Positions 17,250 to 26,727 are shown, counted from the first letter of the stretch. The stretch: 64,000 nucleotides of DNA from Altererythrobacter sp. ZODW24 (GCF_003344885.1 NZ_CP031155.1:558001-622000); one strand, 5' to 3'. Program-made: numbers and translations. Notes: generated by a model from the sequence alone, not told the origin.

Positions 17250-18380
17250 TCAGCGGAAATAGCGGGTTGGAACGAAAGGCATTTTGGTGATCTTTGCGGG
17301 CAAACGCTTGCCCCGCATTTCGATCTCCAAGTTATCGGAGAATGAGTATTTGGTGTTCACCATCGCCATAGCGATGGGGTGCTGCAGGCTGGGCGAGAAG
17401 CCGCCTGAGGTGATCACGCCGACCTTAGTGTCATCGGCATAGACCTCGGCGCCCTCGCGGGCTGCCTGACGGCCTTCGAGCGAAAGCCCGATGCGCGTGG
17501 TCGGCGCGCCATCAGCGAGCAGCTTCAAAATGCGGTCGGAACCGGCGAAGCCACCTTCTGCGCGGCGGACCTTGGAGATCGCAAATGTCAGGCCTGCACT
17601 CACTGGATCGCTGTCCGGTGTCAGATCATGGCCATACAGCGGCAAACCAGCCTCAAGCCGTAACGAATCCCGCGCGCCCAGACCGATGGGCTTCACTTCA
17701 TCCATCGCAACCAGCGCTTCAGCCAGTTTCTCGGCAAATTCACCGGGGATGGAGATTTCGAAGCCATCTTCGCCGGTATATCCAGCGCGGCTGATCCATA
17801 GCGGCACGCCGTCCCAATCAAACAACCCGGCCTGCATGAATTTGAGCTCGGTCGCGCTGGGCGCAATACGCGCCATCGCCGTCGCCGCTGTCGGCCCTTG
17901 CAGAGCCAGCAGCGCCTGATCGGCATGGTGATTGAGCGTCAGGTCCTCCGGCAGCGCCTCGTAAAGATAGGCAATGTCGTCCCACTTCATCGCGCCGTTC
18001 ACCACCATCGCGAGATGCTGGCCGGTATTGGTCACGATCAAATCGTCGAGGATGCCGCCATTGTCGTCCAGCAGCAGCGAGTAACGCATGCGGCCCGGCT
18101 TCAATGCTGAGATATCCCCCGGCAGAATGGTTTCGAGAGCCTCCGCCCCGCCTTCACCCTCAAGCGTAAGCTGGCCCATATGGCTGACATCGAACAGGCC
18201 AGCATGCTCGCGCGTCCAGAGATGTTCGGCAATGATGCCCTCATACTGGATCGGCATGTGATAGCCCGCGAACTCGACCATCCGCGCGCCTTGGCCGCGA
18301 TGCCAAGCATCAAGCGGAAGCGCTTCGGTTTCGACTACTTCGTCGAGGTCTTGTTCGGTATTCTGGTTTTCGTCAGTCAC
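17250..18380 (-). CDS. gcvT: Glycine cleavage system T protein (aminomethyltransferase)
   Basis: 376 residues from a GTG at 18380, chosen because AAGGA lies six bases upstream. It transfers the one-carbon unit from aminomethyl-lipoyl GcvH to tetrahydrofolate, releasing ammonia. Motifs: [42 protein letters not shown] and the C-terminal [16 protein letters not shown]. An acidic N-terminal tail of about 22 residues (rich in E, D, N and T) precedes the conserved core and is longer than in most GcvT proteins. It is the first gene after the glycine riboswitch. Confidence 0.96.
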   Translation of the reverse strand: MTDENQNTEQDLDEVVETEALPLDAWHRGQGARMVEFAGYHMPIQYEGIIAEHLWTREHAGLFDVSHMGQLTLEGEGGAEALETILPGDISALKPGRMRYSLLLDDNGGILDDLIVTNTGQHLAMVVNGAMKWDDIAYLYEALPEDLTLNHHADQALLALQGPTAATAMARIAPSATELKFMQAGLFDWDGVPLWISRAGYTGEDGFEISIPGEFAEKLAEALVAMDEVKPIGLGARDSLRLEAGLPLYGHDLTPDSDPVSAGLTFAISKVRRAEGGFAGSDRILKLLADGAPTTRIGLSLEGRQAAREGAEVYADDTKVGVITSGGFSPSLQHPIAMAMVNTKYSFSDNLEIEMRGKRLPAKITKMPFVPTRYFR

Positions 18381-18411
18381 AGGCAGTCCTTTCAAGCCTA
18401 GCTTGCGGGAC

Positions 18412-18610
18412 CCCCTCTGTCGGAAAACCTGAGAGCATCGTCTGCCAAGCGCAGACTTCCCCCTTCGGTGGCCATCCGCAACGTGCGAAAAGCGCTTTCC
18501 AGAGTATCGCTATAAAACCAATGCGGTCCGTTTGCCTGAGAGATTCCGGGGCGGTTGCTCCTTCGGCGTCTGGCGATCCGGGTTACGAATCGACAGAACT
18601 CTCCCGCGCG
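18412..18610 (-). promoter_or_regulatory. Tandem glycine riboswitch
   Basis: Read on the minus strand, aptamer 1 runs from about 18608 down to 18525: GGGAGAGTTCTGTC, then CCGAAGGAGCAA, then TCTCTCAGGCAAACGGACC. Aptamer 2 runs to about 18412: CCGAAGGGGGAAG and CTCTCAGGTTTTCCGACAGAGGG. These are the conserved blocks of the two-domain glycine riboswitch. The gcvT start follows about 30 bases later, so glycine should turn the gcv operon on. I see no strong intrinsic terminator between aptamer 2 and GTG 18380, so control may be translational. Confidence 0.93.
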
Positions 18611-18659
18611 GTTCAGCGACGTCAAAAGAGATGAAGGCGCGCTACCTGGGAGTCAATTA

Positions 18660-19364
18660 CTACGCTGTAGAAATCGGTGTTTCACGGTCCAATTTCGACG
18701 CTGCGCGGTGGATAGCGTCATTTTCATGGACGAATTTGCCGCCAGCCTTCTCTCCAGCGAAGAAAAGCATGGCCTCTGCAACGGTTTCCGCATCAATGGC
18801 GCGGTATTTCCGCTTCTCGCCCTGCAGAAATAAATTGCCGAACGGGCTGGCCATAATGCCGAGCCTTTCCAAAATGCGCCGGTCGTTGCTGCGCTGCCCT
18901 CGCAACAAGCCGGGCCGGATAATATCCAACCGCTTGAAACCGATCTTGCGCAGCTCACGCTCAACCTCGCCTTTAACGCGCAAATAGAAGTTGCTCGTCA
19001 TGGGATCGGCACCGACCGAACTGATCACGATGGCATGCTCGGCGCCCGCTTCCTTGGCCGCACGCGCATTATCGAGCACAAGCTCCTCATCGACTGCGCG
19101 AAACGCTTCCTCATCTTGCCCAGCCTTGCTCCATGTCGTGCCGAGCGCACAGGCAAAGATCGGCGCACTGGCTGCAGCAAGCGCCTCGTTCCAACCCTCG
19201 GTCGGCGCGACGAGCACTTCCATTCTGGCGCCGGGCGGCAGTGCCATTTCATTGCGCGCGATGGCGACAATCCGAAAATCGGCCCGGCCAACCGCCTTCT
19301 TGATCAGCGAAGTGCCTATCAAGCCGGTTGCCCCGACCAATGCGATGCGCGTTTGATCAGACAT
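18660..19364 (-). CDS. NAD(P)-binding Rossmann protein, HTATIP2/NmrA-like
   Basis: 234 residues from ATG 19364, with GGAGG about nine bases upstream. The N terminus MSDQTRIALVGATGLIGTSL is a Rossmann GxxGxxG nucleotide-binding loop. AIVISSVGAD and FYLRVKGEVE follow, the second holding the usual Y-x3-K-like pair (YLRVK), and RPGLLRGQRS marks the atypical short-chain dehydrogenase group related to human HTATIP2. Substrate unknown. It overlaps the dgt stop by eight bases and ends about 50 bases before the riboswitch promoter region. Confidence 0.75.
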   Translation of the reverse strand: MSDQTRIALVGATGLIGTSLIKKAVGRADFRIVAIARNEMALPPGARMEVLVAPTEGWNEALAAASAPIFACALGTTWSKAGQDEEAFRAVDEELVLDNARAAKEAGAEHAIVISSVGADPMTSNFYLRVKGEVERELRKIGFKRLDIIRPGLLRGQRSNDRRILERLGIMASPFGNLFLQGEKRKYRAIDAETVAEAMLFFAGEKAGGKFVHENDAIHRAASKLDRETPISTA

Positions 19365-20517
19365 TCCGCAATCCCTCCGGCACTTTGTCGTAAATTCGCG
19401 CGCATTCCTGGATGGCATAGCGGTCGGTCATACCGGCGATGAAGTCGCTGATGTAACGGGCACGCTCTGGCTGGTTTTCGGGCAACGCTTCGCGCCAGCC
19501 ATCAGCCAAGTCAGCCGGACTTTGATCATAGGCGGCATAGAGCCGAGCGACGACATCACGCGCACGTTCGGACGTGTTGATCTGTTCGGGATGATAATAC
19601 AGCCGGTCATACATGAAAGCCTTTAGCTTACGCTCCTGCTCCGCCATTTCCAGGCTGAAACGGGCCAGCGGCATTCCTGCAGAGCGAACATCGTCGATAC
19701 TGTCCACCCCTTCCAAGTTCTCGCGCGTGTTCTGAATCAGATCATTCACCATCAGGCCAATTTGCCCGCGCACTAGCTCGCGTAGCTGGCGCTCACGCAG
19801 GGCATTTGGGAAGCGCGCTTCGACAGCCCGCCATTGGTCCGCGACGAAATCCAATGTGAGTAGGTCGTCCAAGTGCAGGAAACCCGCCCGCAAGCCGTCG
19901 TCAATGTCGTGATTGTCGTAAGCGATATCGTCCGACAGCGCCGAAACCTGCGATTCAAGACTCGAAAATTCGGCCAAATCCATAGGAAACGCCGCATCGA
20001 GCTCTGCCAGCGCCCAGCCGGGCTCCGTCACAGGACCATTATGCTTGGCGAGACCTTCGAGGACTTCCCAACTGAGATTCAGCCCGTCATGCGAGCAATA
20101 GGGGCTATCGAGCCGCATCAATGTGCGCAAAGTCTGCGCATTATGGTCGAACCCGCCTTGCTTCTCGGTCGCTGCCGATAGCGCCGCTTCCCCGGCATGA
20201 CCAAATGGCGGATGGCCGATGTCATGCGCCAGACACAGCGCCTCGGTCAGATCCTCGTCGAGCCGCAAGGCCCGCGCCACAGTCCGGCCGATTTGCGCAC
20301 ATTCCAGGCTATGGGTCAGGCGAACGCGGTAGTGATCGCCATCGGGAGCGACAAACACCTGCGTTTTGTGACGCAGGCGGCGAAAACTGATCGAGTGAAT
20401 GACCCGGTCGCGGTCGCGCTGGAAGGCGCTGCGCGGGCCGCGCACGTCTCCGCGATCTTCGGGAAATTCACGCCCGCGACTGGTCGCAGGATCACTAGCA
20501 TAGGGTGCGCAGTCCAT
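19357..20517 (-). CDS. dgt: dGTPase-like deoxynucleoside triphosphohydrolase
   Basis: 386 residues with an HD-domain metal site: histidine in RLTHSLECAQIGR, the HD pair in CLAHDIGHPPFGHAGE, and aspartate in LSDDIAYDNHDIDDG. The N terminus has the family's RSAFQRDRDRVIHSISFRRL. Known enzymes hydrolyse dGTP, or several dNTPs, to the nucleoside and triphosphate, tuning nucleotide pools. It begins 17 bases after the racemase stop and overlaps the following NAD-binding gene. Length matches the dGTPase-like subfamily common in alphaproteobacteria rather than the longer E. coli Dgt. Confidence 0.92.
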   Translation of the reverse strand: MDCAPYASDPATSRGREFPEDRGDVRGPRSAFQRDRDRVIHSISFRRLRHKTQVFVAPDGDHYRVRLTHSLECAQIGRTVARALRLDEDLTEALCLAHDIGHPPFGHAGEAALSAATEKQGGFDHNAQTLRTLMRLDSPYCSHDGLNLSWEVLEGLAKHNGPVTEPGWALAELDAAFPMDLAEFSSLESQVSALSDDIAYDNHDIDDGLRAGFLHLDDLLTLDFVADQWRAVEARFPNALRERQLRELVRGQIGLMVNDLIQNTRENLEGVDSIDDVRSAGMPLARFSLEMAEQERKLKAFMYDRLYYHPEQINTSERARDVVARLYAAYDQSPADLADGWREALPENQPERARYISDFIAGMTDRYAIQECARIYDKVPEGLRNV

Positions 20518-20534
20518 TGGCTCGCGCCCTAGCC

Positions 20535-21230
20535 CTAATCCTTACCCAAAATCCAGTCTGCTGCAGCTTGGGCGTGAATAGTCGTTGAATCGTAGATCGG
20601 CAGAATGTTCGCGTCGATATCGACCACCATCTCCAGCTCAGTACACGCAAGGACGATTGCCTGCGCGCCATCGCGCGATTGATTGGTGATGACGGTCTTG
20701 AGAAGACGTTCGGCATCGCGAGTGGCGCGGCCTTGCATCAGCTCGTCATAAATCAAATTATCGACCTTCTCGACCACGCCCATGTCCGGCGGCAGCAGAT
20801 CGACGCCGTAGGACACAAGACGGCGGCGATAGAACCCCTCCGTCATAACATTATGCGTGCCGATCAGCGATGCAGTTTTGACCCCATCTGCCTGCATTTT
20901 CGCGCCAACCGTTTCGGCGATATGAATAATCGGAATATCAACGCGGGGCTGCAGGTCGCGGTAGATCTTGTGCATAGAATTGGCACAGATGATGACCGCT
21001 TCCGCGCCAGCGTCTTTCAACCGGTTGGCAGCATCGGCCAGAATACCGGCTGCTCGCTGCCATTCCTCATCACTGCGCAGGCGGTAAACGCAATTGAAAT
21101 CCAGGCTTTCAAGCAGCAATGGAGCGCTGGTGCGCTTGTCCCTTGCAGTCTGAACTGCCCGGTTGATCAATTCGTAATAGCGGCGAGTCGAGGCCCAGCT
21201 CATCCCACCAATCATTCCTAGTTTGCGCAA
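20535..21230 (-). CDS. Aspartate/glutamate racemase-family protein
   Basis: 231 residues from a TTG start, giving MRKLGMIGGMSWASTRRYY, the classic N terminus of this family. The two catalytic cysteines are visible in IICANSMHK and VLACTELEM. These enzymes use a two-base cysteine mechanism to racemise aspartate or glutamate without cofactor; some members act on other substrates. No promoter or operon partner is clear, although dgt follows 17 bases downstream. The start could also be the internal ATG at 21215, but that would cut the first beta strand. Confidence 0.87.
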   Translation of the reverse strand: MRKLGMIGGMSWASTRRYYELINRAVQTARDKRTSAPLLLESLDFNCVYRLRSDEEWQRAAGILADAANRLKDAGAEAVIICANSMHKIYRDLQPRVDIPIIHIAETVGAKMQADGVKTASLIGTHNVMTEGFYRRRLVSYGVDLLPPDMGVVEKVDNLIYDELMQGRATRDAERLLKTVITNQSRDGAQAIVLACTELEMVVDIDANILPIYDSTTIHAQAAADWILGKD

Positions 21231-21326
21231 AACTCAAATACCCTTTTTTGATGGAGATCAACGCACCATGAAGAGTAGTGATAGTCGGGAAGCCGTGTAG
21301 CGTCCAGCGGGCCAGTCTATCGCGCT

Positions 21327-22292
21327 CTATTGGCCAGCTTCGGTACTTAACGGTAGATTTGCCAACCATTTCCGCAGGTCGCTGGATGATGGTCCGGCTG
21401 CTTCTTCCATCGGCAAGTGACCGATTCCCGGATATGTGACTTCTACGGCATTCGGCAGGTTGGATTTGAACCAAGCTGATGCGGCGAACGGGATCAGCGA
21501 ATCCTCTTCCCCCCACATCACCAGCGTGGGAACTTGCATTCCTTGCGCTTGCTCGGGCGTAAATGCTGTTCGGGGCGTGGCAAAGCGCGCGCGGGTGGCG
21601 TCGCGGTTGCCCGGATATCGGGCCATCTCCCAATAGCGATCAACTGCCTCCGAAGTGACAACCTCTTGGTTGGAGACACTCTGCGACAGGCTCCGCTCAA
21701 CTAGCGAACGGGGAAGCATTTGGCTGAGGACCGAACCCACACCCGGGATCTGCGCTAGCGTAAATGCAAGATTGCCGCCGCCCTCGCGTTCAATCGGTGC
21801 GCCCGAAGCATCGACCAATACCAAGCCGTCCAGCCGCTCCGGATGTTCGAGCGCGTAAGCCATAGCTATGCCGCCGCCCATCGAATTGCCCCCGATTACA
21901 AAGGTGCCGAGATCAAGTTCGTCTGCCACTTTGGTGATGGTGCTGGTAAAGGAAGGCATGGTGTAATTGTTGTCAGGTGCAGGCCCCGTCAGTCCGTGGC
22001 CAATCTGGTCGAATCGGATGACCCGATATTCGCTTTTGAGCGCCTCCGTCCAAGGCTCCCACGTGTGCAAATCTGCATTGGATCCGTGAAGGAGCATCAC
22101 AACCGGCGCATCACGCGGACCCTCATCACGCAAGTGAACCCTCAGCCCGTCGCCCACGTCAACGAATTGTGACGGTTCACCGCCATACTTCGCGCGCATC
22201 TCCACAGGGTCGGTATCGGGCGTGCGGAAGATCACGAACGCCAGCATCAGCCCGATAAAAATAACCAGCAGGATTTTGGCGAGACGCTTCAT
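21327..22292 (-). CDS. Membrane-anchored alpha/beta hydrolase
   Basis: 321 residues from ATG 22292. An N-terminal hydrophobic segment (about 4-20, LAKILLVIFIGLMLAFVIF) is an anchor or uncleaved signal. The alpha/beta-hydrolase core shows the oxyanion motif LLHGSNADLHTW, the nucleophile elbow GGNSMGGG, an acid in VMWGEEDSLIP and the histidine in GIGHLPMEEA. Substrate unknown. It starts four bases after the di-heme cytochrome gene and is the last of a three-gene operon. Its place there suggests it processes the same, still unknown, envelope or hydrocarbon substrate. Confidence 0.88.
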   Translation of the reverse strand: MKRLAKILLVIFIGLMLAFVIFRTPDTDPVEMRAKYGGEPSQFVDVGDGLRVHLRDEGPRDAPVVMLLHGSNADLHTWEPWTEALKSEYRVIRFDQIGHGLTGPAPDNNYTMPSFTSTITKVADELDLGTFVIGGNSMGGGIAMAYALEHPERLDGLVLVDASGAPIEREGGGNLAFTLAQIPGVGSVLSQMLPRSLVERSLSQSVSNQEVVTSEAVDRYWEMARYPGNRDATRARFATPRTAFTPEQAQGMQVPTLVMWGEEDSLIPFAASAWFKSNLPNAVEVTYPGIGHLPMEEAAGPSSSDLRKWLANLPLSTEAGQ

Positions 22293-22296
22293 AGAA

Positions 22297-23301
22297 TTAG
22301 ATTCCTTCAATCCAGCGGGTGACCGCCGCCACGCCTTCTTCATCAACGGTTGATTTGCCGAGTTCAGGCATGGCAACACCTGGCTCATTGCTCTTCATCC
22401 GGTGGACCAGAATGCTCTCCTCCGGCTTGCCCGGCACGATGTCGAACAAGAGCCCGCCCGAGCCGCGACCTGCCGCAACGGGGCGCTTACCAATACCGAT
22501 GAGGCCGGGAAGCGTCTGCTCCCAGCGCAGATCTAGACCTGAATTTGAAGCAGTCGCGCCCGGCTGATGGCAATGGGCGCAATTGACGTCGAGATAGGCT
22601 CTCGCGGCGGCTTCAGGCTTCGCTGCCATGCGGTCTTCCCACATTGGCAACGGTGTCTCCATATCAGGCGCGGCGTTTAACAATCCGGCAGTTACCAAGC
22701 CGACCTGCCAGTCATGCGAGAGGTTGCGGACCTTGGGACCAATCGGAATCACCTCGCCATTCAGCCCATGGCATTCCTTGCATTGGTTCTTATTCGGGAC
22801 GCGGTAACTGATTTGCTCGCCGCGCGGTGTCGTCAGGTCAACACGCGCCCCGGCAATTGCCAACTTCGCATCCGTCTGCTCGTCATTCCATTTATAGGGC
22901 AACGCCAGCCAGCCATCGGCGCGGTGCAACAACACCCGCGTTTCAATCAACCGGCGATCGGCTCCCTCGCCGAAGGCAAAGGTTTTAATCAACGCGCTGC
23001 CGACCGGAAGCGAAAGCAGCCCCTCGCCTTGCGAAATGGCCTGAGTACCGGCGGGCATATAGAGGAAGCGCAGCTTGGTCGCCCCATCAGAATAGAGCGG
23101 CGTGTTGAGCCGGTAAGGCGTGACGCCGTTCGCAGGCACTTGTCCCGGCCCATCAGCAAAGAACGCGAAGTCCGACAACGCGCGCGGCAGGCGCGTTTCG
23201 GTCACGGCGGCGTCATTAACCTCTGGCGGAGGACCGGCGTTAGCCGTTATCGCGCAGGCGGCCGCAAAGATCGTCGCAGCAAGGAAGAGACCGGTCTTCA
23301 T
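22297..23301 (-). CDS. SO2930-type di-heme c-type cytochrome
   Basis: 334 residues with a signal peptide (LFLAATIFAAACAITANAG). Two haem-binding motifs are visible: CKECH at about 190 and CAHCH at about 247. Around them are YDLNTPLYSDGATK-like (here YRLNTPLYSDGATK) and LPYKWNDEQTDA, features of the family named after Shewanella SO2930. That family is nearly always paired with a beta-helix protein like the next gene. It should be periplasmic and transfer electrons, but the partner is unknown. The coding ends overlap: ATGA with the upstream beta-helix gene. Confidence 0.85.
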   Translation of the reverse strand: MKTGLFLAATIFAAACAITANAGPPPEVNDAAVTETRLPRALSDFAFFADGPGQVPANGVTPYRLNTPLYSDGATKLRFLYMPAGTQAISQGEGLLSLPVGSALIKTFAFGEGADRRLIETRVLLHRADGWLALPYKWNDEQTDAKLAIAGARVDLTTPRGEQISYRVPNKNQCKECHGLNGEVIPIGPKVRNLSHDWQVGLVTAGLLNAAPDMETPLPMWEDRMAAKPEAAARAYLDVNCAHCHQPGATASNSGLDLRWEQTLPGLIGIGKRPVAAGRGSGGLLFDIVPGKPEESILVHRMKSNEPGVAMPELGKSTVDEEGVAAVTRWIEGI

Positions 23302-24515
23302 CCGGCGATGCGCGCCGATAACTCTTCGGGTGCACCGATTGATGCTTCGTCATAATTGATCACATTCACTGGGACGACCAGCGGACCCGGCTTGGCCGTG
23401 TCAGGACCGTCACCGACATTCGCCAGATTAAGCGACCAGCCGGACGCTTCTGCAGCAAGACTGAGACCCGTTTCACCCTCCGACAGACCGTCCCAAAGAA
23501 CCGGCGGCAAAGCGCCGCCGAACGCTGCCAGCAGCATCTCGCGCCCTTCAAACTGTGGGTCCATACCGCTGCGCGCGTATGTGTTCTTTCCGATCACGAC
23601 ATTGCGCGCATAGGGATTGTAGGTGTCGTCATCATAGGGCTGCGGATAGGTCACAACCATCACGTCGGATGTCGAATTATCGGTCAGTACGTTGTCATGA
23701 ATCCAGACACCGTCATTCGCCATGATCAACACGCCTGTGCCTTTCAGAACGCCGCCAACGATGTTCCCTGGAGGCGCGAAATTGGGCTCGTCATTCCCGA
23801 CCACCAGATTGTTGCGGACGACTACATTGCCGCCGCCCATCACGGGCAAGTTTGGCAAATCGAACACGAGAATACCGCCCGTGTTACGTGTAGCAATATT
23901 GCCTTCGACTACGGCATTGCGGCTGTTCTCGATTTCGATCCCGGCGACATTCGCCTCGGCAATCGAGTTGCGAACGGTGATGTCTTTGCTCTGCCCGACA
24001 TAAATGCCCGCGTCAGATGCGCCCGAGACCTTTACACCGTCGACGAGCACGCCGGTGCTTTCAACTGGATAGATCGCATAGGCGCCATTTTCAGAACTCG
24101 GGCCATTCGTCCATTCCACGCGGATGCGGTAATAAACAATGGCGTCGGCGCCCTTGGATTTGATCCCGTCGCCCTTGGGGTTTTCCATTGCAAAATCGCG
24201 TAGAGTGACAAAATCTGAAGTGACCAGAAGCCCCTCACCCGCGCCAATTTGCTTGGTAAAATCGAGCACAGTCTTATCCATGCCCGCCCCGCGCAGGGTT
24301 ACGCTGTCGACATCAAGCGAGAGCCCGTCGGTCAGCGTAAAATAGCCAGCACCCAGAACGATCTCATCACCCGGCTCGGCAAGGATCAGTGCTTCTTGCA
24401 AACGCTCTTGAGCGTCAGCCCCGGCGGCGACTTCGATAGTTTCAGCAAGTGCTGGGGTGGCAACAGCTATTGCAATCGCAGCGGTCATGCACGCAAAATT
24501 CGTCGTTTTTGTCAT
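23298..24515 (-). CDS. SO2929-type parallel beta-helix repeat protein
   Basis: 405 residues from ATG 24515, with GGAGAGA just upstream. Signal peptide ending TPALA, then repeated NAVVEGNIATRNTGGI-like turns typical of right-handed beta helices (PbH1 repeats), from about 45 to 330. A C-terminal domain is rich in G and P. The family is known as the partner of SO2930-type di-heme cytochromes and may bind a polysaccharide or other polymer at the cell surface. It is the first gene of the operon with the cytochrome and the alpha/beta hydrolase. Confidence 0.84.
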   Translation of the reverse strand: MTKTTNFACMTAAIAIAVATPALAETIEVAAGADAQERLQEALILAEPGDEIVLGAGYFTLTDGLSLDVDSVTLRGAGMDKTVLDFTKQIGAGEGLLVTSDFVTLRDFAMENPKGDGIKSKGADAIVYYRIRVEWTNGPSSENGAYAIYPVESTGVLVDGVKVSGASDAGIYVGQSKDITVRNSIAEANVAGIEIENSRNAVVEGNIATRNTGGILVFDLPNLPVMGGGNVVVRNNLVVGNDEPNFAPPGNIVGGVLKGTGVLIMANDGVWIHDNVLTDNSTSDVMVVTYPQPYDDDTYNPYARNVVIGKNTYARSGMDPQFEGREMLLAAFGGALPPVLWDGLSEGETGLSLAAEASGWSLNLANVGDGPDTAKPGPLVVPVNVINYDEASIGAPEELSARIAG

Positions 24516-24603
24516 AAGTCTCTCTCCGAAACGCATATTGCGCGATTTTGCGCAGGAAGCAAATCGCGCCGCGAGCGAAACCGAGAGAGCTAAGGTGCCT
24601 ACC

Positions 24604-24936
24604 TTAGCCAAGGCCGATTGCGCAAAGGCCCGCCGAGGTCGCGGACACTTCAATCACTTCAGGATCATCGATGCTGCGTACGCGCTCGACATAGTCCCTC
24701 AGGCTTAGCTTGCTGCCATCTTCACTGCCGAGCGCTTCAAGCTTGCGAAGTTGCGTAATCGACAGGCGTTCAGTCATCCGGCCTGCCATGCAGTCCGCCT
24801 GCTTCTCCCCCACGCCCGCTTCGACCAATGCAGCCTTCACCCGGTACTCGGTGACCTGCTCGATTCCACCGAAGAACGTGAGGTACGCGCCCACCGCAAT
24901 CGCCGCGAGCACCAACAGCGCGAGGAGCTTCTTCAC
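24604..24936 (-). CDS. Small secreted or anchored protein, unknown
   Basis: 110 residues. An N-terminal hydrophobic segment (KKLLALLVLAAIAVGAYLTFF) is a signal or anchor. The rest is mixed and contains two cysteines: DCMAGRMTERLS at about 49 and GLCAIGLG at the C terminus, which could form a disulfide. I recognise no named family, although a short CMAxR-MTERLS pattern recurs in small proteins of this order. Its ATG overlaps the pntB stop as ATGA, so it is translated from the transhydrogenase transcript. Confidence 0.68.
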   Translation of the reverse strand: MKKLLALLVLAAIAVGAYLTFFGGIEQVTEYRVKAALVEAGVGEKQADCMAGRMTERLSITQLRKLEALGSEDGSKLSLRDYVERVRSIDDPEVIEVSATSAGLCAIGLG

Positions 24937-26408
24937 TCGCCCAATGCCTTGTTGATCTCTTCGACCATCTTCTTGGCATCGGACAGCAGCATCATGGTCT
25001 GGTCCATATAGAACACGTCATTATCGACGCCCGAATAGCCGACGCCGCCCATGCTGCGCTTGATGAAGAAGACCTGCTTGGCCTTGTCCACATCGAACAC
25101 AGGCATGCCGTAAATCGGGCTGGTCTTGTCAGTCTTCGCAGATGGATTCACGACATCGTTTGCGCCGATGATAAAGGCCACGTCAGCCTGCGCGAATTCG
25201 GAGTTGATATCCTCCAATTCGAACACTTCATCGTACGGCACGTTGGCCTCGGCCAGCAGCACATTCATGTGCCCGGGCATGCGGCCAGCGACGGGGTGGA
25301 TGGCGTATTTTACGCTCACACCCTTTTCCTTCAGCACATCGCCCATTTCGCGCAACACGTGCTGGGCCTGCGCGACCGCCATGCCGTAACCGGGTATGAT
25401 GATGACGCTTTCCGCCTGTTCCAGCATGAAGGCGGCATCCGCTGCGCTGCCCTGTTTGTAAGGGCGCTGTTCACGCGGTTCGCCGCCATCCGATGCAGCC
25501 TCCACGCCAAAGCCGCCCGCGATTACCGAGATGAAGCTGCGGTTCATCGCCTTGCACATGATGTAGCTGAGGATCGCGCCCGAGCTACCGACCAGCGCGC
25601 CGGTGATAATCATCGCAGTGTTACCGAGCGTGAAGCCCATCGCCGCCGCAGCCCAGCCGGAATAGCTGTTCAGCATCGACACGACGACCGGCATATCCGC
25701 GCCGCCGATGGGGATGATCAGCAAGAAACCAACGATAAAGGCCAGCACGGTGATCGCGGTGAAATAGGTCATATTATCGACCGCATCATGCGCGAAGAGG
25801 ACGGTAAGAATCAGGATCGCAGCAATCGTGCCCAGATTGATCACATGCCGCAGTGGCAGAATGATCGGCGCACCGGACATTTTACCTGCAAGCTTGAGGA
25901 AAGCGATGACAGAACCTGAGAAGGTGATCGCACCGATCGCAACGCCCAGCGCCATTTCGATGCGGCTGACAGGGCCAATGACCAGCGTGTCGCCCACACC
26001 CTGCACGAGCAGATCAAATGCGGACGGGTTCACGAACGCTGCCCAGCCCACCAGCACGGCAGCAAGGCCGACCAGCGAGTGGAACGCCGCAACCAGCTGC
26101 GGCATGTCCGTCATCGCGATACGCTTGGCGATCACGAATCCGATGATACCACCAATCGCGATAGCGCCGCCGATTTCGGGCAGCGACGCGACATCATGTG
26201 TGATGAGTGTCGTCACAACTGCGATCAGCATACCGATCATGCCGAAACGGTTACCCGCGCGGCTAGAGGAAGGTGACGACAACCCGCGCAGCGCGAGGAT
26301 GAAGAATACACCAGCGATCAAATAGGCCAGCGCGACCCAAGGGTTTACCGCTTGAGCGACCTCTGCGGCGGCGGCGACTTCGGCGGTCTCAGGAGCAAAA
26401 GCGACCAT
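24933..26408 (-). CDS. pntB: NAD(P) transhydrogenase subunit beta
   Basis: 491 residues. About nine membrane helices form the proton channel (dII), and the C-terminal dIII binds NADP(H): IIPGYGMAVAQAQ, followed by GHMNVLLAEANVPYDEV and a late VIKRSMGG-like loop (here IKRSMGGVGYSG). With PntAa and PntAb it couples proton entry to hydride transfer from NADH to NADP+, feeding NADPH to biosynthesis and thiol defence. It shares a base with the pntAb stop (TGATG) and is coupled to the small downstream gene. Confidence 0.96.
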   Translation of the reverse strand: MVAFAPETAEVAAAAEVAQAVNPWVALAYLIAGVFFILALRGLSSPSSSRAGNRFGMIGMLIAVVTTLITHDVASLPEIGGAIAIGGIIGFVIAKRIAMTDMPQLVAAFHSLVGLAAVLVGWAAFVNPSAFDLLVQGVGDTLVIGPVSRIEMALGVAIGAITFSGSVIAFLKLAGKMSGAPIILPLRHVINLGTIAAILILTVLFAHDAVDNMTYFTAITVLAFIVGFLLIIPIGGADMPVVVSMLNSYSGWAAAAMGFTLGNTAMIITGALVGSSGAILSYIMCKAMNRSFISVIAGGFGVEAASDGGEPREQRPYKQGSAADAAFMLEQAESVIIIPGYGMAVAQAQHVLREMGDVLKEKGVSVKYAIHPVAGRMPGHMNVLLAEANVPYDEVFELEDINSEFAQADVAFIIGANDVVNPSAKTDKTSPIYGMPVFDVDKAKQVFFIKRSMGGVGYSGVDNDVFYMDQTMMLLSDAKKMVEEINKALGE

Positions 26409-26725
26409 CAGCCCTTCTCCCCGCTGGATTTCGCCGGTGCAGCCGGTTTCTCTTTCTTCTTATACATCGCCAGCATGCGCGCCGTGACAGCAAAACCGCC
26501 GAAGATGTTCACGCTTGCCAGCACGACGCCAATCAGACCCAGCCACTTGGCAGCCGGATTACCTGCGCCAGCCGCAGCAATCAGCGCGCCAACGATAATC
26601 ACCGAGGAAATCGCATTGGTCACCGCCATCAAAGGCGTGTGCAATGCCGGGGTGACCGACCAAACGACATAGTAGCCCACAAAGCAGGCCAATACGAAGA
26701 TCGACAGAATGCTGATAAAATCCAT
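26408..26725 (-). CDS. pntAb: NAD(P) transhydrogenase alpha subunit, membrane part
   Basis: 105 residues with three or four helices (ILSIFVLACFVGYYVVWSV; THTPLMAVTNAISSVI-like, here LHTPLMAVTNAISS). This is the split membrane portion of the alpha subunit (dII), as usual in alphaproteobacteria, where the alpha subunit is two polypeptides. Its stop and the pntB start overlap (TGATG). The partner pntAa lies about 2.6 kb upstream, with four other genes in between, an unusual spacing discussed under findings. Confidence 0.93.
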   Translation of the reverse strand: MDFISILSIFVLACFVGYYVVWSVTPALHTPLMAVTNAISSVIIVGALIAAAGAGNPAAKWLGLIGVVLASVNIFGGFAVTARMLAMYKKKEKPAAPAKSSGEKG

Positions 26726-26727
26726 GC

